Shown: one piece after another, positions 1-8,889 of the stretch
How the letters are laid out: every line of letters starts with the position of its first letter
How positions within the stretch are numbered: position 1 is the stretch's first letter
NCBI GenBank assembly: GCA_964598225.1
Contig: CAZRBG010000016.1
Span: forward strand, 23,185-87,184
DNA from: SG8-4 sp964598225
GTDB lineage: Bacteria > Planctomycetota > Phycisphaerae > Sedimentisphaerales > Anaerobacaceae
DNA: 64,000 nucleotides
Reading direction: 5' to 3'
Translations under genes and position numbers: made by a program
Notes under the pieces: model-generated
Database searches by the model: none
Told to the model about the DNA's origin: nothing
Seen by the model: the letters and a program-made list of their open reading frames with translations, nothing else

Positions 1-2
1 GT

Positions 3-1076
3 AAATTTCTCGGTCCGGCCGGTTTTGCCGCTCTTGGCCTTGCGGCGGTGGCGGCATTCATCACGACCGCCAACGGCGGGATTCTTGCATCATCACGTTA
101 TCCGATGGCGATGAGCAGAGATCGGTTGCTGCCCCCGGTGCTGGGCCGGGTCAGCGACAGATTCTCAACGCCTCACGTCGCCGTACTTCTGACCGGCACG
201 TTTATGATCGCGGCAATAGTATTCTTTGACATCGAAGTGCTGGTCAAAACCGCATCGACGCTGATGCTGATTCTTTTCATTCTCATCAATGTCAGTGTTA
301 TTATGATGCGCGAGAGCAGGATACAAAGTTACAGACCCAGGTTCAAATCGCCGTTGTACCCGTACATTCATATTTTCACCATTGTCGCCTACGTTGCCTT
401 GATCGTCGATATGGGCCTGGTGCCGCTGTCGATTACCGTCGGTTTCATTTGCCTCAGCGTCGCCTGGAATCGGCTATACGTTTGCCGCAGAGTCAACAGA
501 GCTTCGGCGGCCATGCACATCGTCGAGCGAGTCACCGACAGAGCGCTTCAAACAGTCACCCTCGAAACCGAGCTGAGAGACATTCTGCTCGAACGGGACG
601 AGGTCATCCAAGACCGCTTCGACAAGCTGATAAGAGAATGCCGTATACTCGACATCCAGGGGCGAAAAAACGCCGAAGACAGTTTCCGGAAAATCTCCGA
701 AATCCTTGCCGAGAGAGTCGATAGCGACCGGCACGTGCTCTTCGAAAAATTCCTGCGTCGCGAAACCGAAGGCGGCACGATTATCCAGCCGGGATTCGCC
801 ATCCCGCATATTGTGGTTGACGGTCAACACAAATTCGACATTATGCTCGTCCGCGCAAAAGACGGCATAGAATTCAAAGGCACAGACGAGCCGGTCAGAG
901 TCATGTTCGTTCTCGTAGGCAGCAAAGATGAGAGAAACTATCACCTTCGCGCTCTGATGGCGATCGCCCAGATTGCTCAGGAAAAGGATTTCGAGCAGCG
1001 CTGGCTCGCGGCAAGAGACACAGAAGCAATCAGAAACCTGATCCTCCTCTCAACAAGACGACGCGAAAGCAATTAG
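3..1076 (+). CDS. APC-type amino acid permease fused to PTS EIIA domain (5' partial)
   Basis: The gene runs in from the left edge: the frame is open from base 3, upstream of the first internal ATG at 48, so the N-terminus is missing. The first ~150 residues seen are the last transmembrane helices of an amino acid permease (hydrophobic runs around VAVLLTGTFMIAAIVFF and the segment after PLYPYIHIF). A hydrophilic linker of ~80 residues follows. From about residue 233 comes a fructose/mannitol-type EIIA domain, with the phosphorylatable His in GFAIPHI at about residue 269. Inference: transport controlled by phosphotransfer or by an EIIA-like regulatory fold. Its stop codon TAG at 1074-1076 abuts the stop of the converging next gene. 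Confidence 0.82.
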   Translation, partial: KFLGPAGFAALGLAAVAAFITTANGGILASSRYPMAMSRDRLLPPVLGRVSDRFSTPHVAVLLTGTFMIAAIVFFDIEVLVKTASTLMLILFILINVSVIMMRESRIQSYRPRFKSPLYPYIHIFTIVAYVALIVDMGLVPLSITVGFICLSVAWNRLYVCRRVNRASAAMHIVERVTDRALQTVTLETELRDILLERDEVIQDRFDKLIRECRILDIQGRKNAEDSFRKISEILAERVDSDRHVLFEKFLRRETEGGTIIQPGFAIPHIVVDGQHKFDIMLVRAKDGIEFKGTDEPVRVMFVLVGSKDERNYHLRALMAIAQIAQEKDFEQRWLAARDTEAIRNLILLSTRRRESN

Positions 1077-1430
1077 CTAATCGTCAGGTTTTGAAGAAAA
1101 TGTGAATCTGTTGCTTTTTGGTTCTTCAATATTCAGGCCGGTCAAATCAGCAAATTTCCCCAACTTGGTAATATCATACGTATGAAAATATTTCGCCTTG
1201 ATACGTTGTGCCGTGGCCAAATGAACATCTTCGTCTTTTTCGCCAATTCCTTTGACGGTTGCAATGGCACTGCCCCCTTCCAAGCTCTCTATATACCATT
1301 CAATCGAAGATTCTTTGGCAACATCGTTATGAAAGCCCTTGATTAAGTTGAAGAATTCACGCATGGCCTTGGAGAAGTCGCGCAATGAAACATCTCCATT
1401 TAGAGCAAGTGTAATCGTATCTTTTGTCAT
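1077..1430 (-). CDS. hypothetical protein, 117 aa
   Basis: Small soluble protein I do not recognise. No signal peptide or membrane segment; mixed alpha/beta composition with an acidic, Lys-rich surface. Three in-frame starts lie close together (GTG 1439, ATG 1436, ATG 1430). I choose 1430 because an AAGGTG Shine-Dalgarno-like stretch sits six bases upstream of it, and the earlier starts overlap that stretch. The gene converges on the permease-EIIA gene with no spacer: bases 1074-1079 (tagcta) are the stop codons of both genes. The downstream partner gives no functional clue. Confidence 0.6.
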   Translation of the reverse strand: MTKDTITLALNGDVSLRDFSKAMREFFNLIKGFHNDVAKESSIEWYIESLEGGSAIATVKGIGEKDEDVHLATAQRIKAKYFHTYDITKLGKFADLTGLNIEEPKSNRFTFSSKPDD

Positions 1431-1439
1431 AGCCATCAC

Positions 1440-2123
1440 CTTACTCGTTCTTATGCTAATTCCATTGATTTCTGATATAGCGGCCTTCTATCTTAGGCTT
1501 CGCTCAGCAACACAGAAACAGTCATTCCATAGCTGTACTTACTTATATTATACCAGAAATCGAACTCATACAAACACCTATAGAGATGTTTTTGCTAACA
1601 ACATGGCGAAATCCACCTTATAATAGTCTGTCTTAACAAGTTACAACACACTAATTGATATTTGTGTATTTGCCCATTTACGTCTAGGCCCAGGCTAAGA
1701 TTTGTTAATTTGTGATTGAATTCTCGTCTTAGCGTCCTATAAGCCTATAAACCTTTAGTAGTAACCACCGAAGTTCTATCGACTTTATCCCACATGAACT
1801 CTTTAGGGTTTTTCCAGATAACTTGCGGATCATAAGAATCAGCTCTCCAGACCTCGAGGTTCTTAGGTTAGTCGCTACTGCATAAGTCGCACTCGACATC
1901 GATTCTCAGTTGACTTCTGAGATAGATTTCAAGACGGTCGGCGAAAACGCCGAAAAACGGATCGACGGCTAAAAAAAGCGTTGCGCCTGAGACGCAGGCC
2001 GGCACTTTTATATGTATGAATCAGGAGTTCGTTGGTGCTCTTATGGCCCTACAGACAAGAAAAGACAGCAGAAGGAACCGGCAAGAAACGCAAAACCTTA
2101 ATTTTTTAGTGAGGAATGGTACA
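1440..2123. other. Long intergenic region before the two-repeat secreted protein
   Basis: About 680 bases without a convincing gene; it carries the divergent promoters of the flanking genes. It is AT-rich up to ~1900. Between ~1930 and 2010 it becomes G+C-richer with a small hairpin (ggcgaaaacgcc near 1940-1951), which would fall in the leader of the gene starting at 2124. An open frame continues upstream of 2124 to 2016, but it lacks a ribosome site and codes no recognisable sequence. I found no known riboswitch consensus. Confidence 0.5.
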
Positions 2124-3785
2124 ATGAAAAGTTTGAAATTAAAACTAATGTTGGTCTGTATATCGATTTTTCTACTCGGCGGCTCAAACGTCGTCCTGGG
2201 TATCGAAAACGATAACTGTGCCGATGCGGAACCCATCGGCGAGGTCACAGACAAGAGTTTCGAAACCAGAGAGGCTACGTTCGACGGCCCGGGCGATTGC
2301 ATGACCAGTCCGAACATCTGGTACTGTTACACCGCTTCCTGCACGGGAGAGGCCACAGTCAGTCTCCTCGGCAGCGGGTACGACACTAAGCTCGCCGTCT
2401 ATGACGGATGTGCGTGCCAGCCGTCATTGGGCGAGACTATAGGATGCAACGACGACTTCGACGGCAGTTTTCAGTCGGAGATTTCATTTCCCGTGGTTGC
2501 CGGTAATAAGTACCTGATCGAAATCGGCGGCTACGCTTCCGACGTGGGCTCCGGTATACTTAATGTCAGTTGTATCAGAGATCCGTCTCTGGAGCCGCCG
2601 AGGGATCGTTGTGACAAGGCGGAAGCGGTCGGAAATGTGAAGGATCTTCAGTTCACCACAAATGGAAAGACGTTCGACGGTCCCGGGCTGTGCATGACCA
2701 GCCCTAACATCTGGTTCGCCTACACCGCCACCTGCACCGGCGACGTCACCGTCAGCCTTCTCGGAAGCGCTTACGACACGATGCTCGCCGTCTACAGCGG
2801 GCAAGGATGCAGTCCAACAGAGCAGGACCTGGTAGGATGCAACGACGACTTTGATAACGCTTTTCAGTCGCAGATCACATTCGGCGCGGTTAAAGGCAAC
2901 AAATACCTGATCGAAGTCGGGGGCTACGCCTCCGAGACGGGCGACGGCGTACTGAACATAAGCTGCCAGGGCGGGTCGGCGGAAGTCAAGACGGACCTCG
3001 GCGACGCCCCCGACAGCACCAACAATTTCGGCGACGTTATGGTTGCATATACTTCGATTCAAGCGCATTTCCCGACTGTTTACGACGACGGCAGCGGCGT
3101 CGGACCTTACGGGCCTGTGCACCTGAATGAAACACCGGCAGCCATCCTGGGCGAACTTGTAACCGGCGAAAGCGAAGCCGACACGGGGCCGGACGATGAC
3201 GACACGAACAATATCCTGCCCTTCCAGAATTCTTCGGACCTTGACTGGGCCGACGATTCGGTTGGAATGCCCAGTGTTCCGCTGTCTCTGCCCAATTGCG
3301 GCTGGACTCAATTCGACTATGAAGTTACCGTCATCGACCCGAACGTCGATATGTGGGTCAATGTATGGTTTGACTTCAACCGTGACGGCGACTGGGACGA
3401 TGTGGTGGAATGCTCCGACGGCCGCATGGTTCCCGAGTGGGCGGTTCAGAATCAGTTCCTGTACGATCTGCGCCAAGGACTTAGCGAGGTCACAACGCCG
3501 GGATTTGTGTCCGTGCATCCTAAAAATGCACCGGAACAGATCTGGATGAGAATCACACTTGCAGAGCAGCCCTGGACGGGCGGCAGCAACCCCGGCGAGC
3601 GCGGGAACGCCGGCTCCGGACCGGTCGAGAAGTACCAGTTCGGTGAGACTGAAGACTATCGCTTCATTCCCGAAGTGCCGGCCGCATCGGATTGCCCGCT
3701 GTGCGAAGACGTCAACGCCGATGGTGTAATAGACCTGGACGACCTGTCCGATCTCATCGCCGAGTGGCTGACGACCTGTCTGTAA
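2124..3785 (+). CDS. secreted two-repeat beta protein with GEVED-like region and dockerin-like C-terminus
   Basis: The ATG at 2124 is preceded by GAGGA eight bases upstream and opens a clear signal peptide (Lys-rich start, LMLVCISIFLLGGSNVVLG). Two tandem ~107-residue repeats follow (from NDNCADAEPIGEV and from RDRCDKAEAVGNV), each with conserved blocks such as TSPNIW and LIE(I/V)GGYAS. They look like beta-sandwich adhesion or pre-peptidase-C-like modules. Next comes a region starting DLGDAPDS and ending ETEDYRF, as in GEVED-type domains. The tail CPLCEDVNADGVIDLDDLSD is a single dockerin-like Ca-binding repeat. Length 553 aa. Likely exported and cell-surface or extracellular; ligand unknown. 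Confidence 0.8.
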   Translation: MKSLKLKLMLVCISIFLLGGSNVVLGIENDNCADAEPIGEVTDKSFETREATFDGPGDCMTSPNIWYCYTASCTGEATVSLLGSGYDTKLAVYDGCACQPSLGETIGCNDDFDGSFQSEISFPVVAGNKYLIEIGGYASDVGSGILNVSCIRDPSLEPPRDRCDKAEAVGNVKDLQFTTNGKTFDGPGLCMTSPNIWFAYTATCTGDVTVSLLGSAYDTMLAVYSGQGCSPTEQDLVGCNDDFDNAFQSQITFGAVKGNKYLIEVGGYASETGDGVLNISCQGGSAEVKTDLGDAPDSTNNFGDVMVAYTSIQAHFPTVYDDGSGVGPYGPVHLNETPAAILGELVTGESEADTGPDDDDTNNILPFQNSSDLDWADDSVGMPSVPLSLPNCGWTQFDYEVTVIDPNVDMWVNVWFDFNRDGDWDDVVECSDGRMVPEWAVQNQFLYDLRQGLSEVTTPGFVSVHPKNAPEQIWMRITLAEQPWTGGSNPGERGNAGSGPVEKYQFGETEDYRFIPEVPAASDCPLCEDVNADGVIDLDDLSDLIAEWLTTCL

Positions 3786-3807
3786 TTTACAACATAAAGC
3801 ATCTGAC

Positions 3808-3842
3808 AAGGGCTGTGAGTATTCAACTCACAGCCCTTTTTT
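3808..3842 (+). terminator. Rho-independent terminator
   Basis: A perfect 13-bp stem (arms 3808-3820 and 3826-3838, loop attca) followed by a run of T. It sits 22 bases after the stop of the two-repeat secreted protein. The stem core GGCTGTGAGT/ACTCACAGCC recurs in the terminator at 13141. Confidence 0.9.
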
Positions 3843-3907
3843 ACTTTTTTCTTTATATCATTGGCGAATGCCTCTGCTTCTATCACTCCGCCTTATTGTC
3901 CGACGGC

Positions 3908-5404
3908 CTAACGCTTGGCTGAGTCCTCTTCTTCTGCGACCGAAAGCGTCTGTAGCATAGATTCGATCTGCGTAAGAGGAAATCCTTCCGCGCGGACCAC
4001 GTGCCGTTGATCCGTCAGGATCAGCCAGGGCAGGGATTTTATGCCCCAGGCGGATTTAGATTCCTTGAAGTCGCCGTCCAGAATGTGGATAGGCAACGCA
4101 ATCCGGTTGGCCTGGAAGAAGCCGTCATACGTACCGAGTTCTACCGGCGACGTCTGCACTGCGACGGCAACAACCCCTTTGGCCGCGAGCCCCTCGGCTC
4201 TGCGGGCCAGATTCGCTAAACAATGCCTGGACGGTCTCTGCTCGATGTCAACAAAACACATCAGTATCGGCTTGCAACCGGACCTGACCCCAGACAGCGC
4301 CGCGCCCGAGTCGATCAACGGGGGCAGCGGTTTGTTTACGAGCGAAGTCTCTTTCGCTGACTTACACTGATTGATGTCGATGAGCTTGCCGGATGCATCG
4401 ACAACCCTGCCGTCCTGCCAGACGGCCTTAATGTTGCTGTGGCCCGTATGGATATGTACGGATTTTCCATTCTTGAGTTCCGGGTCCTGCTTTGGATTAT
4501 GCAGCGGAATGTCGAACGAGCCCAAGGCATCGTGGTCGGGATCCAGCGTGATCTGCGTTCGCTTGAAGTGGACACGCTGCTTGCTGAAGAACCGGGAATC
4601 CGCATAATTATATGTCATGGCCTGCTCGCCTTCCATCGGGACCCAGACGCCGTCAAACTGTTTGAACCGCACGTGGTATACGCGTGCCGTCTGGCTGTTG
4701 CCGGCGGGCATGGTCCTGCTGCCATCCCTCTGACCGCCGACCACTTCTCGCATAATCTTGACAACATTGTAACCATGCTCGGGATCCAGCCATACGGAAT
4801 ACTTCCCGTACGCCGTGTCCGCGTCAATAACATAACAGGCTGATCGGCCCACTTTCTCGGTTTGCGGTCGCACGGAGATCCGATGGGCCCCGCGCAGGAC
4901 CGTGTCAATTCGCTCATCGGTCCCGACGTATCCCAGTATACCCGAGTAAGGTTGTGCGCTGATCGTCTCCCAGTCGGGGTGTGCCGGTTGCACGTAGACA
5001 CGACCTTTCACGCCCGGGGTATTCACAGCCGAGGCATGGACGTATCTTGTCCCATCGGCGACAACGCGAAGATGATAGCGCGGTGCGCTTTCGGGGAGGT
5101 TCCGGAGTTTGCTGTTGAAATCCCCCCAATGGTAGGACCGGTGGTACACGCGGCGGCCGTCTGCGCGGTGCTGTCCCCGTTTGTACGCCTTTGCATCCAG
5201 CATCGGCCGGGACATGCCGGGAAGATTATAGCTGTATTCGGTTGTTGCTTCGTAGAAGTCGATGAAACTTTCTGTGGCGTCCAGTGCTGCTGCGTAGTTG
5301 TCGAGCAGTTCGTGAGTAGAGGGCAAGCGCGCATAGAGCGACTGGCACATAGAGGTGGATAAAATCAGCGAAAAAATACATACGGGAGTTCTGACGCTTG
5401 CCAT
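3908..5404 (-). CDS. secreted protein with lipoprotein-sorting-like region and degenerate thioredoxin domain
   Basis: ATG at 5404 with AGGAG about 7 bases upstream. An N-terminal signal peptide (VCIFSLILSTSMCQSLYA) precedes a ~270-residue beta-rich region resembling outer-membrane lipoprotein-sorting folds (WLDPEHGYNVVKI; FDGVWVPMEGE). The last ~130 residues have the thioredoxin-like order: GCKPILMCFVD, then RPSRHC, and the cis-Pro-like loop SLPWLILTD. The usual CxxC is reduced to one Cys (RHC), so ordinary disulfide exchange is unlikely. Length 498 aa. Alone in its transcription unit; the start region lies next to a perfect palindrome at 5515-5532. Role unknown; envelope location inferred. 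Confidence 0.72.
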   Translation of the reverse strand: MASVRTPVCIFSLILSTSMCQSLYARLPSTHELLDNYAAALDATESFIDFYEATTEYSYNLPGMSRPMLDAKAYKRGQHRADGRRVYHRSYHWGDFNSKLRNLPESAPRYHLRVVADGTRYVHASAVNTPGVKGRVYVQPAHPDWETISAQPYSGILGYVGTDERIDTVLRGAHRISVRPQTEKVGRSACYVIDADTAYGKYSVWLDPEHGYNVVKIMREVVGGQRDGSRTMPAGNSQTARVYHVRFKQFDGVWVPMEGEQAMTYNYADSRFFSKQRVHFKRTQITLDPDHDALGSFDIPLHNPKQDPELKNGKSVHIHTGHSNIKAVWQDGRVVDASGKLIDINQCKSAKETSLVNKPLPPLIDSGAALSGVRSGCKPILMCFVDIEQRPSRHCLANLARRAEGLAAKGVVAVAVQTSPVELGTYDGFFQANRIALPIHILDGDFKESKSAWGIKSLPWLILTDQRHVVRAEGFPLTQIESMLQTLSVAEEEDSAKR

Positions 5405-5514
5405 TTACACTCTCCTGTAAGAAAAGGGATTTTGGCTTTTTTTCGAAGTGGCGGGTCAAATTTGCCGAGTAACCTGCCACTTCACGTTTCTATTAGACAG
5501 ATACGCGAAAGCCT

Positions 5515-5532
5515 AAAATGTTACAACATTTT
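5515..5532. promoter_or_regulatory. 18-bp perfect palindrome upstream of the degenerate-thioredoxin gene
   Basis: The sequence AAAATGTTACAACATTTT reads the same apart from its central two bases and lies ~110 bases upstream of the start at 5404, in a 313-base gene-free stretch (5405-5717). It could be an operator. A second small hairpin (gcagcttcgctgc, near 5570) lies nearby. No clear -35/-10 pair was found. Confidence 0.4.
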
Positions 5533-5717
5533 TCAAAATTAATTGCATAAATGGAGAATATCGCATGCAGCTTCGCTGCGTATGTGACATTTTGCCTTAA
5601 TCTGCTTGACACTTAAGCTTTGCAGATTCGGATTACGTGAAATCACGGATTTGCTTATAGCGAAAAATTCCGGAACCACTCATTCTATTATTCCGCTGCT
5701 GATCCTTTTTCTCCGGC

Positions 5718-6685
5718 TCAGGGCATGTCGTTATTTGAGTAATTAAGGTTCCAGTTGCTCAGGTCGAATATTCGGTCGTCGATAATTTCATGATTGAGTA
5801 TTTTTCCACATACGTACGCGCGTTTTGTGCGGCTTCTCGACAGTGCCTTCGGAATTCGAATCATGTGGGTGGGCCTGAAGGAAGCCTTCCTACGAATACG
5901 AACAGGTCTACGCTATCGCCTAACGTTCTGTGGATGGATTTTATGGCCCCGGCGAAAGTCACTACAGTCAACGGACACACATCAATTATCTGGAGAGCTT
6001 TCGCGCCGTATTCCTTCTCGACGATCTTGTATACAACTTCACTTCCGTCATCCAGCCTGGTCATCCGGTGATTGGAATCATACCTGCGTCTTCTAAAGAC
6101 GTCGTCTGGAATCTTCTCGATATTGAAACTACACTCATTCCGCCGCCTCAGGGAAGGCATTCGAACCAGTAAATCCGTCAAGCCGTGAGACATCATGTTC
6201 AAGCATTTGAGTTTACCGCAGACACTTCCTATCTTTCGAGGCAGAATGTAGAGGTCAAGTTCTCCGATGTCACGCCATCGGAGCATTTTGCATATGATGT
6301 CACGGGATTTGTTATTCGGAAAGCCGAAGGTAAAGCTGATTCCGTCTTGCCTCATGGCGTTCATAACCAGATTGGTCGCATTCAACAGGCCGAAATAATT
6401 ACTGCGATGTTCCTTGTGGATCATAGTGTCGGTTGACAGACAGAACATGACGCGTTTGCCGAAGTAATTATAGCAACAGGGAATCATATTACACGCTCCG
6501 ACTATGGAATCGTGCACCATCATGAGGCTGTGATATGAATACCCAAGCGGCGTTTGCGTGTATTTCCTGTCAAATTGACTTAGAGTCATCCCACCGGAGA
6601 AGATCGATGATCCGAGTCCGATGAACTGGCGCTTCTCATCTTTGCTCAGTTCACTGGTGCTCTTTAGCACATACTCTATCTTCAT
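5718..6685 (-). pseudogene. GNAT-like acyltransferase, frameshifted near the C-terminus
   Basis: Resembles the N-acyl amino acid synthase/GNAT-type proteins found with exosortase and exopolysaccharide genes. The frame from ATG 6685 (or TTG 6745, which has GGAGAG upstream) is intact for ~275 residues, then stops after GRLPSGPPT at 5861. In another frame from base 5864 the sequence continues as HMIRIPKALSRS through CGKILNHEIIDDRIFDLSNW to a stop at 5718-5720. That stretch looks like the expected family C-terminus. A one-base loss in the C/A-rich spot near 5864-5870 explains the break. Either a recent pseudogene or a sequencing or assembly error. The chain-length gene at 7103 is divergent to it, which fits an exopolysaccharide role. 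Confidence 0.72.
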
Positions 6686-6923
6686 GATGGAAGTTATTCC
6701 CGACGGGTTTGATCGCGACTCTATGGGTTCATGCCCTGCGCGCAAATTAAATTCGCACTCTCCTTCAAAGAGGCCTTAAGTTCTTCCTAACAGTCGCCCT
6801 TCCTTGGCCGGCATAAATCAGTGATGCAAAGCCGGTCTACTCCTTAATTTATGATTGTAAAGATTTTGGAGTTGGAATTCAAGAGCTCCCGACCTCTTTT
6901 CGAAAAATAAGTACATGCCACAC

Positions 6924-6953
6924 TTGACAACTCACCGGGCAATTGGATAGAAT
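6924..6953 (+). promoter_or_regulatory. Sigma-70-type promoter of the GumC/Wzz-like gene
   Basis: TTGACA (6924-6929) and TAGAAT (6948-6953), 18 bases apart, upstream of the chain-length gene at 7103. This predicts a leader of about 140 bases. The rest of the 6746-7102 gap shows no gene. Confidence 0.6.
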
Positions 6954-7102
6954 ATACCTGCATTCAGGGATGAGTGGCGGGAAAACTCGATATTGCGGCG
7001 GAATTCTCGCATTTTTTTATCGGAACGGTCGGTTCTCTTGTTGGTTTACTCAGTGCGTTTGAATATCTGATATCCGAAGAGTTCTTCTGAAGGAGAAAGA
7101 TA

Positions 7103-8512
7103 ATGAAAGGGAAATCGGTTTTCCTTTTGGTGGTCCTGGCGTTGTTGGCCTTGCTTGCCGTTGTTGCTATCTGGACTCAGATCATCCCTCAATACCAAGC
7201 CAAAGGCGAAGTGCGAATTGAACCTTTTAAGCCGTATCTGGTATTTAAGACCGAAGACAGCGGGATGATACGTTTCTACGACAGCTTCGTAAATACTCAG
7301 GTTTCTGTTATGAGAAGCCCCAGCGTTCTTAACCGGGTACTGGACCAGCCGGAAGTCAAGAATACGCAGTGGTTCAGGAATCCACCGAAAACCTTCAGGT
7401 ATCGCCCCTTCGCAGATCAAATTGATCCTCCGATGGAAAGGCTGAAAGAAGTCCTTTCAGTCCGGCCTCGCTCCAATACCGAGATAATTGATGTTTCTTT
7501 CGTGGCTACCGTCGCCAAAGATGCCAAAGTTATTGTCAATGCTGTTTTAGATCAGTACCTCATGTACATCGGCGAAGCCTCCGACAAAAAGGCGGACGAG
7601 CTTTACAGGAAACTGGTAGATCAATACCGCGCATTAGAAACAGACATAGAAGTACGGCAGGAAACCTTGACGGAGCTTCTCAAATCACTCGGAACGGTCG
7701 AGCCACGGGAATTGATCGAGACCACTGGGAGGCGCCTGGATCAAAAGCAAGCTCGCCTGAAGGGCCTGCAAAATCGTATTACGCTAATGGAAAAGGCAAT
7801 AGAGCAGAGCGGTCGCGTTGACAGTAATGGGGTAAAACTTCCCCGTGAAAGCCGCCCGCCTGATTACTCCACGGATCCGGAGTGGCGCGAGCTGAATGAA
7901 AATCTCAGGGTTGCCAAGCACCAGCTCATGACCAGCCGACTCGGGCCCAAGCACCCGGATTACCGCCGTATGGAGGAAGCACTTGAGTATGCCAAAGAGT
8001 CACTCCGCAAGCGGGAGATGCAACTGGAGCGTCAATGGGGGGCTCAGACCGAAGGTGATGTCAGTTCGGCCCCGACGGCGCCACGTGTCAATGCCTACAT
8101 GCCGGGGACGATACCGAGCGATAATTCTTACGATTCCCTGGAAGCAGCCAAGCCTCTGGAGGGCCGACTGGCTCTGGCCAAAGAAGAAGAGCAGCAATTG
8201 AGTGCGGAAATCGAGAAGGAACGCCAAGAGTTTCACAAGTTATTTGATAAAGCTCAATTGTACGAGGAGGAAACCGCTAAGCTCTGGGAAAAGCGTGAAT
8301 TATTCGATGCCGTTCGTCAACGTAAGGAACAGAAGGACATGGAGCGCAACGTCCCCGATTCCATGAACATAAGCATCCTGTCGCGAGCCGCCGTACCCTC
8401 GGAGCCTCACAACGACCGGCGGATCATGTATACCGCAATAGTATTGGCCCTTTATTTGGCTGTGGGTAGCTGCATAGCGATCCTGAGCAAAAAAAGAGAA
8501 ACATCGAAGTAA
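7103..8512 (+). CDS. GumC/Wzz-like polysaccharide chain-length determinant protein
   Basis: AAGGAG seven bases before the ATG. The 469-aa protein has an N-terminal transmembrane helix (VFLLVVLALLALLAVVAIW). A Wzz-like periplasmic beta/alpha domain follows (residues ~30-150), then long coiled coils (~165-290 and ~345-420), and a second helix near the end (TAIVLALYLAVGSCIAIL) with a short Lys/Arg tail. This is the layout of polysaccharide co-polymerases without the cytoplasmic tyrosine kinase domain. It likely sits in the inner membrane and tunes the length or export of an exopolysaccharide. No Wzx/Wzy or glycosyltransferase is next to it, so the rest of the pathway is elsewhere. Confidence 0.78.
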   Translation: MKGKSVFLLVVLALLALLAVVAIWTQIIPQYQAKGEVRIEPFKPYLVFKTEDSGMIRFYDSFVNTQVSVMRSPSVLNRVLDQPEVKNTQWFRNPPKTFRYRPFADQIDPPMERLKEVLSVRPRSNTEIIDVSFVATVAKDAKVIVNAVLDQYLMYIGEASDKKADELYRKLVDQYRALETDIEVRQETLTELLKSLGTVEPRELIETTGRRLDQKQARLKGLQNRITLMEKAIEQSGRVDSNGVKLPRESRPPDYSTDPEWRELNENLRVAKHQLMTSRLGPKHPDYRRMEEALEYAKESLRKREMQLERQWGAQTEGDVSSAPTAPRVNAYMPGTIPSDNSYDSLEAAKPLEGRLALAKEEEQQLSAEIEKERQEFHKLFDKAQLYEEETAKLWEKRELFDAVRQRKEQKDMERNVPDSMNISILSRAAVPSEPHNDRRIMYTAIVLALYLAVGSCIAILSKKRETSK

Positions 8513-8889
8513 GAATAGAGAGAACAGCAACCTTATTTAAGCCGCGGATTGCCTGCCTTTAAGCTGTGGCTTTGGATTTTTCTTGACGGAGCAGCGCCGA
8601 ATCCTGTATTATTAACATTTGTTAGTTTGTAGGCAGGCCGGTTATTCGAACGGTATGATGTTTTGCGATCGGCTCGGGACGGCTCTTTTGGCATATTCCT
8701 TAAGGTGCAAAACATAAAAGTGTCATAGCAGCCGCCGAGTCCGTAAGATTCGAGGTAGTGGTGTGCAATCTCTTAACTCTGGAGAAAGGGTAAGGCAGGC
8801 ATTTCAGGCCCGGTTCCCGCGGTATAGTAGAAGCTCGAAAATGGTCTTCAATCGGGCGTTATCAACCAATTTTTATAGGAGGATTAGTA
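8513..8889. other. Intergenic region before the LamG protein
   Basis: 377 bases without a supported gene. A 65-codon frame at 8763 has no ribosome site and overlaps the leader of the LamG gene. The region holds the promoter and 5' leader of that gene and ends in AGGAGG at 8877-8882. No known riboswitch consensus was recognised. Confidence 0.45.

Noticed and set aside
2484..3809. 441-codon minus-strand frame opposite the two-repeat secreted protein
   Set aside because: Shadow of the GC-biased plus-strand gene; no domain, no ribosome site, and the plus-strand product has a signal peptide and clear repeats.
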